DNA of 64,000 nt from Lucifuga dentata (Eukaryota > Chordata > Actinopteri > Ophidiiformes > Bythitidae). Shown piece by piece: positions 62,671 to 64,000 of this stretch. The translations under genes were made by a program, and so were the position numbers. How positions within the stretch are numbered: the first letter of the stretch is position 1; each line of letters begins with the position of its first letter. The stretch covers positions 186,001 to 250,000 of the forward strand of contig VXCM01000748.1 of assembly GCA_014773175.1 (NCBI GenBank), read 5' to 3'. Under the pieces are notes generated by a model that was not told where the DNA came from, ran no database searches, and saw nothing but the letters and a program-made list of their open reading frames with translations.

Positions 62671-64000
62671 ATGTTGGTATCTTTGCAATTGATCAGTGAG
62701 TGCAAGAGCATTTTGCCTGGTGTGGGTGTGCAGGGTTGACTTGCAATGTTCGAGACAGAGCTAAAGTGGGTTTGACTTAGTAGGGGACTGCCTGAGCTCT
62801 GGCTGTCTGCTCAGAATTATACTGTATATCTACACTGAGTTACTAATTTATTAGGTACACCTGTAGTACAATCTATTGAAAATACAGTAGTTTTAAAATA
62901 AATCTGCCCTTTCTGTTGATAGTGTAAGATGGATATCAAGTATGGTACTTTTTGGATGTAGTTAGTTGAGCTGTTGTATTGATGCTGTATTGTATTCTAG
63001 AGTGGACAAAACATTGGGAAAAACTATATTTGAAAGTATCAACACTTCTGATGTCCTCAAACTGAACACCATAAGACTGACAAGGACAAGACTAATAGAA
63101 GGGCTGTTTTCCAGTGGGCACGGTGTTTCTGCTAAGGCTGCTGTATCCAGTTTATTACAACTATATAGCTGGAGGACCAGTTCCAGTATACCAAGTAAAC
63201 ACTTTGGGGTAAAGTTTATTAATAAAGTTTACTACTAATATAATGCATCAAATTATTCCAGTTCAAGATGATGGAGTGCTGGTTGCTATCAGTGTTAAGT
63301 TCATCACAAGGTTAACAGACATGCAGTCACACACCTGCATTCATAGCTACAGGCAGTCAAGAATCTACTTCATGGGAGCTGAATGTGTTTGGACTGTGGG
63401 AGAAAATCCACATGAACATGGGTACAAGATACAAACTCCACACTGGCACAGGATAAAAAGTAGAACCAGGACTGAGATTAGAGCCTGTGATCACCTCATC
63501 TGCCAAGTTTTTCTGTAACATCACAATCATTTTTAGTATATGAATGGGAATATATCCATTTAGATTTATGACTTTCCAGAGGTGCCAATAAATGTGGCAC
63601 ACATTTGGCAGACTCAAAGCTGATAAGGACTGCAGTGATGTATGTAGTTAACAATGACCCAGCATATGAATTTTCTATGTGATTTTATGTTAATTTATTC
63701 TGAGGTGTATTATGTTAAACACCTCCTATTAAGTGACGGTCTTCAATAAAAAGATCACAACATTTATTATCATTATTTATCACAACATCTACTGGCCAAA
63801 CATTTGTAAGACAAAAGAGACAAAAGTAAGACTGCTGTAAGACAAAAATAACACTAAGTGAAGTAAAATTAGGCAAGAGTCTGTCACCAGTGAGTCTAAG
63901 TCTGTCAGTAGGTGGAGACAAATAGCCAGCAATGGTTTACAATGGGTGGACTGGAGATTTTGACAAAAAAAAAAAAATCTTCTTGAAAGCTTTTCCATTT
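62671..64000. other. Downstream flank of naca
   Basis: No gene seen. It contains a SINE body fragment at 63390-63500 and a poly-A run near 63966. The short open frames show no recognisable protein. Confidence 0.5.
63390..63500 (-). mobile_element. SINE body fragment, probably same family as at 32.4 kb
   Basis: On the plus strand the order ggactgtgggagaaaa, catgaacatgggtacaag, acaaactccacactgg and agaaccaggac is the reverse complement of the body downstream of the tRNA-like head in common teleost SINEs. The head itself is missing. Confidence 0.5.

Overview
This is eukaryotic, intron-rich DNA from a ray-finned (teleost) fish. The evidence is small exons with GT-AG borders, vertebrate protein families with near-mammalian sequence, dense microsatellites and decayed fish-type LINE, SINE, Tc1-like and MITE repeats. 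It contains no bacterial, phage or CRISPR content. Five protein-coding genes could be resolved exon by exon, and all five models close in frame.

Layout: 1-4.9 kb is gene-poor DNA with a decayed LINE. 4.9-17.1 kb (+) is cacnb3, a voltage-gated calcium channel beta subunit with 14 coding exons. 17.1-21.6 kb holds its probable 3' UTR and a nested MITE cluster. 21.6-27.6 kb (-) is ddx23, the U5 snRNP DEAD-box helicase Prp28, with 16 coding exons and a noncoding first exon. 27.7-35.8 kb is intergenic. 35.8-41.3 kb (-) is rnd1, an atypical Rho GTPase with 5 exons. 41.4-46.8 kb is intergenic, with a Tc1-like relic and a young LINE insertion. 46.8-51.3 kb (+) is prim1, the catalytic small subunit of DNA primase, with 13 exons. 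52.4-62.7 kb (+) is naca, the nascent polypeptide-associated complex alpha subunit. It carries two large alternative muscle (skNAC-type) exons, one of which holds a 31-unit, 14-residue repeat. The last 1.3 kb has no gene that I can see.

The genes do not form an operon or pathway; the order reflects conserved linkage. In human, CACNB3-DDX23-RND1 are neighbours and PRIM1-NACA are neighbours several megabases away on the same chromosome. Here the two blocks are joined.

The most notable non-protein signals are: (i) a textbook U12-type AT-AC intron inside prim1; (ii) two C/D-box snoRNAs of SNORD59 type in two naca introns, both with a guide complementary to the same 18S rRNA segment; (iii) a MITE inserted into another copy of itself; and (iv) four places where a single N is flanked by exact 61-67 bp direct duplications, which are assembly joints and not biology.
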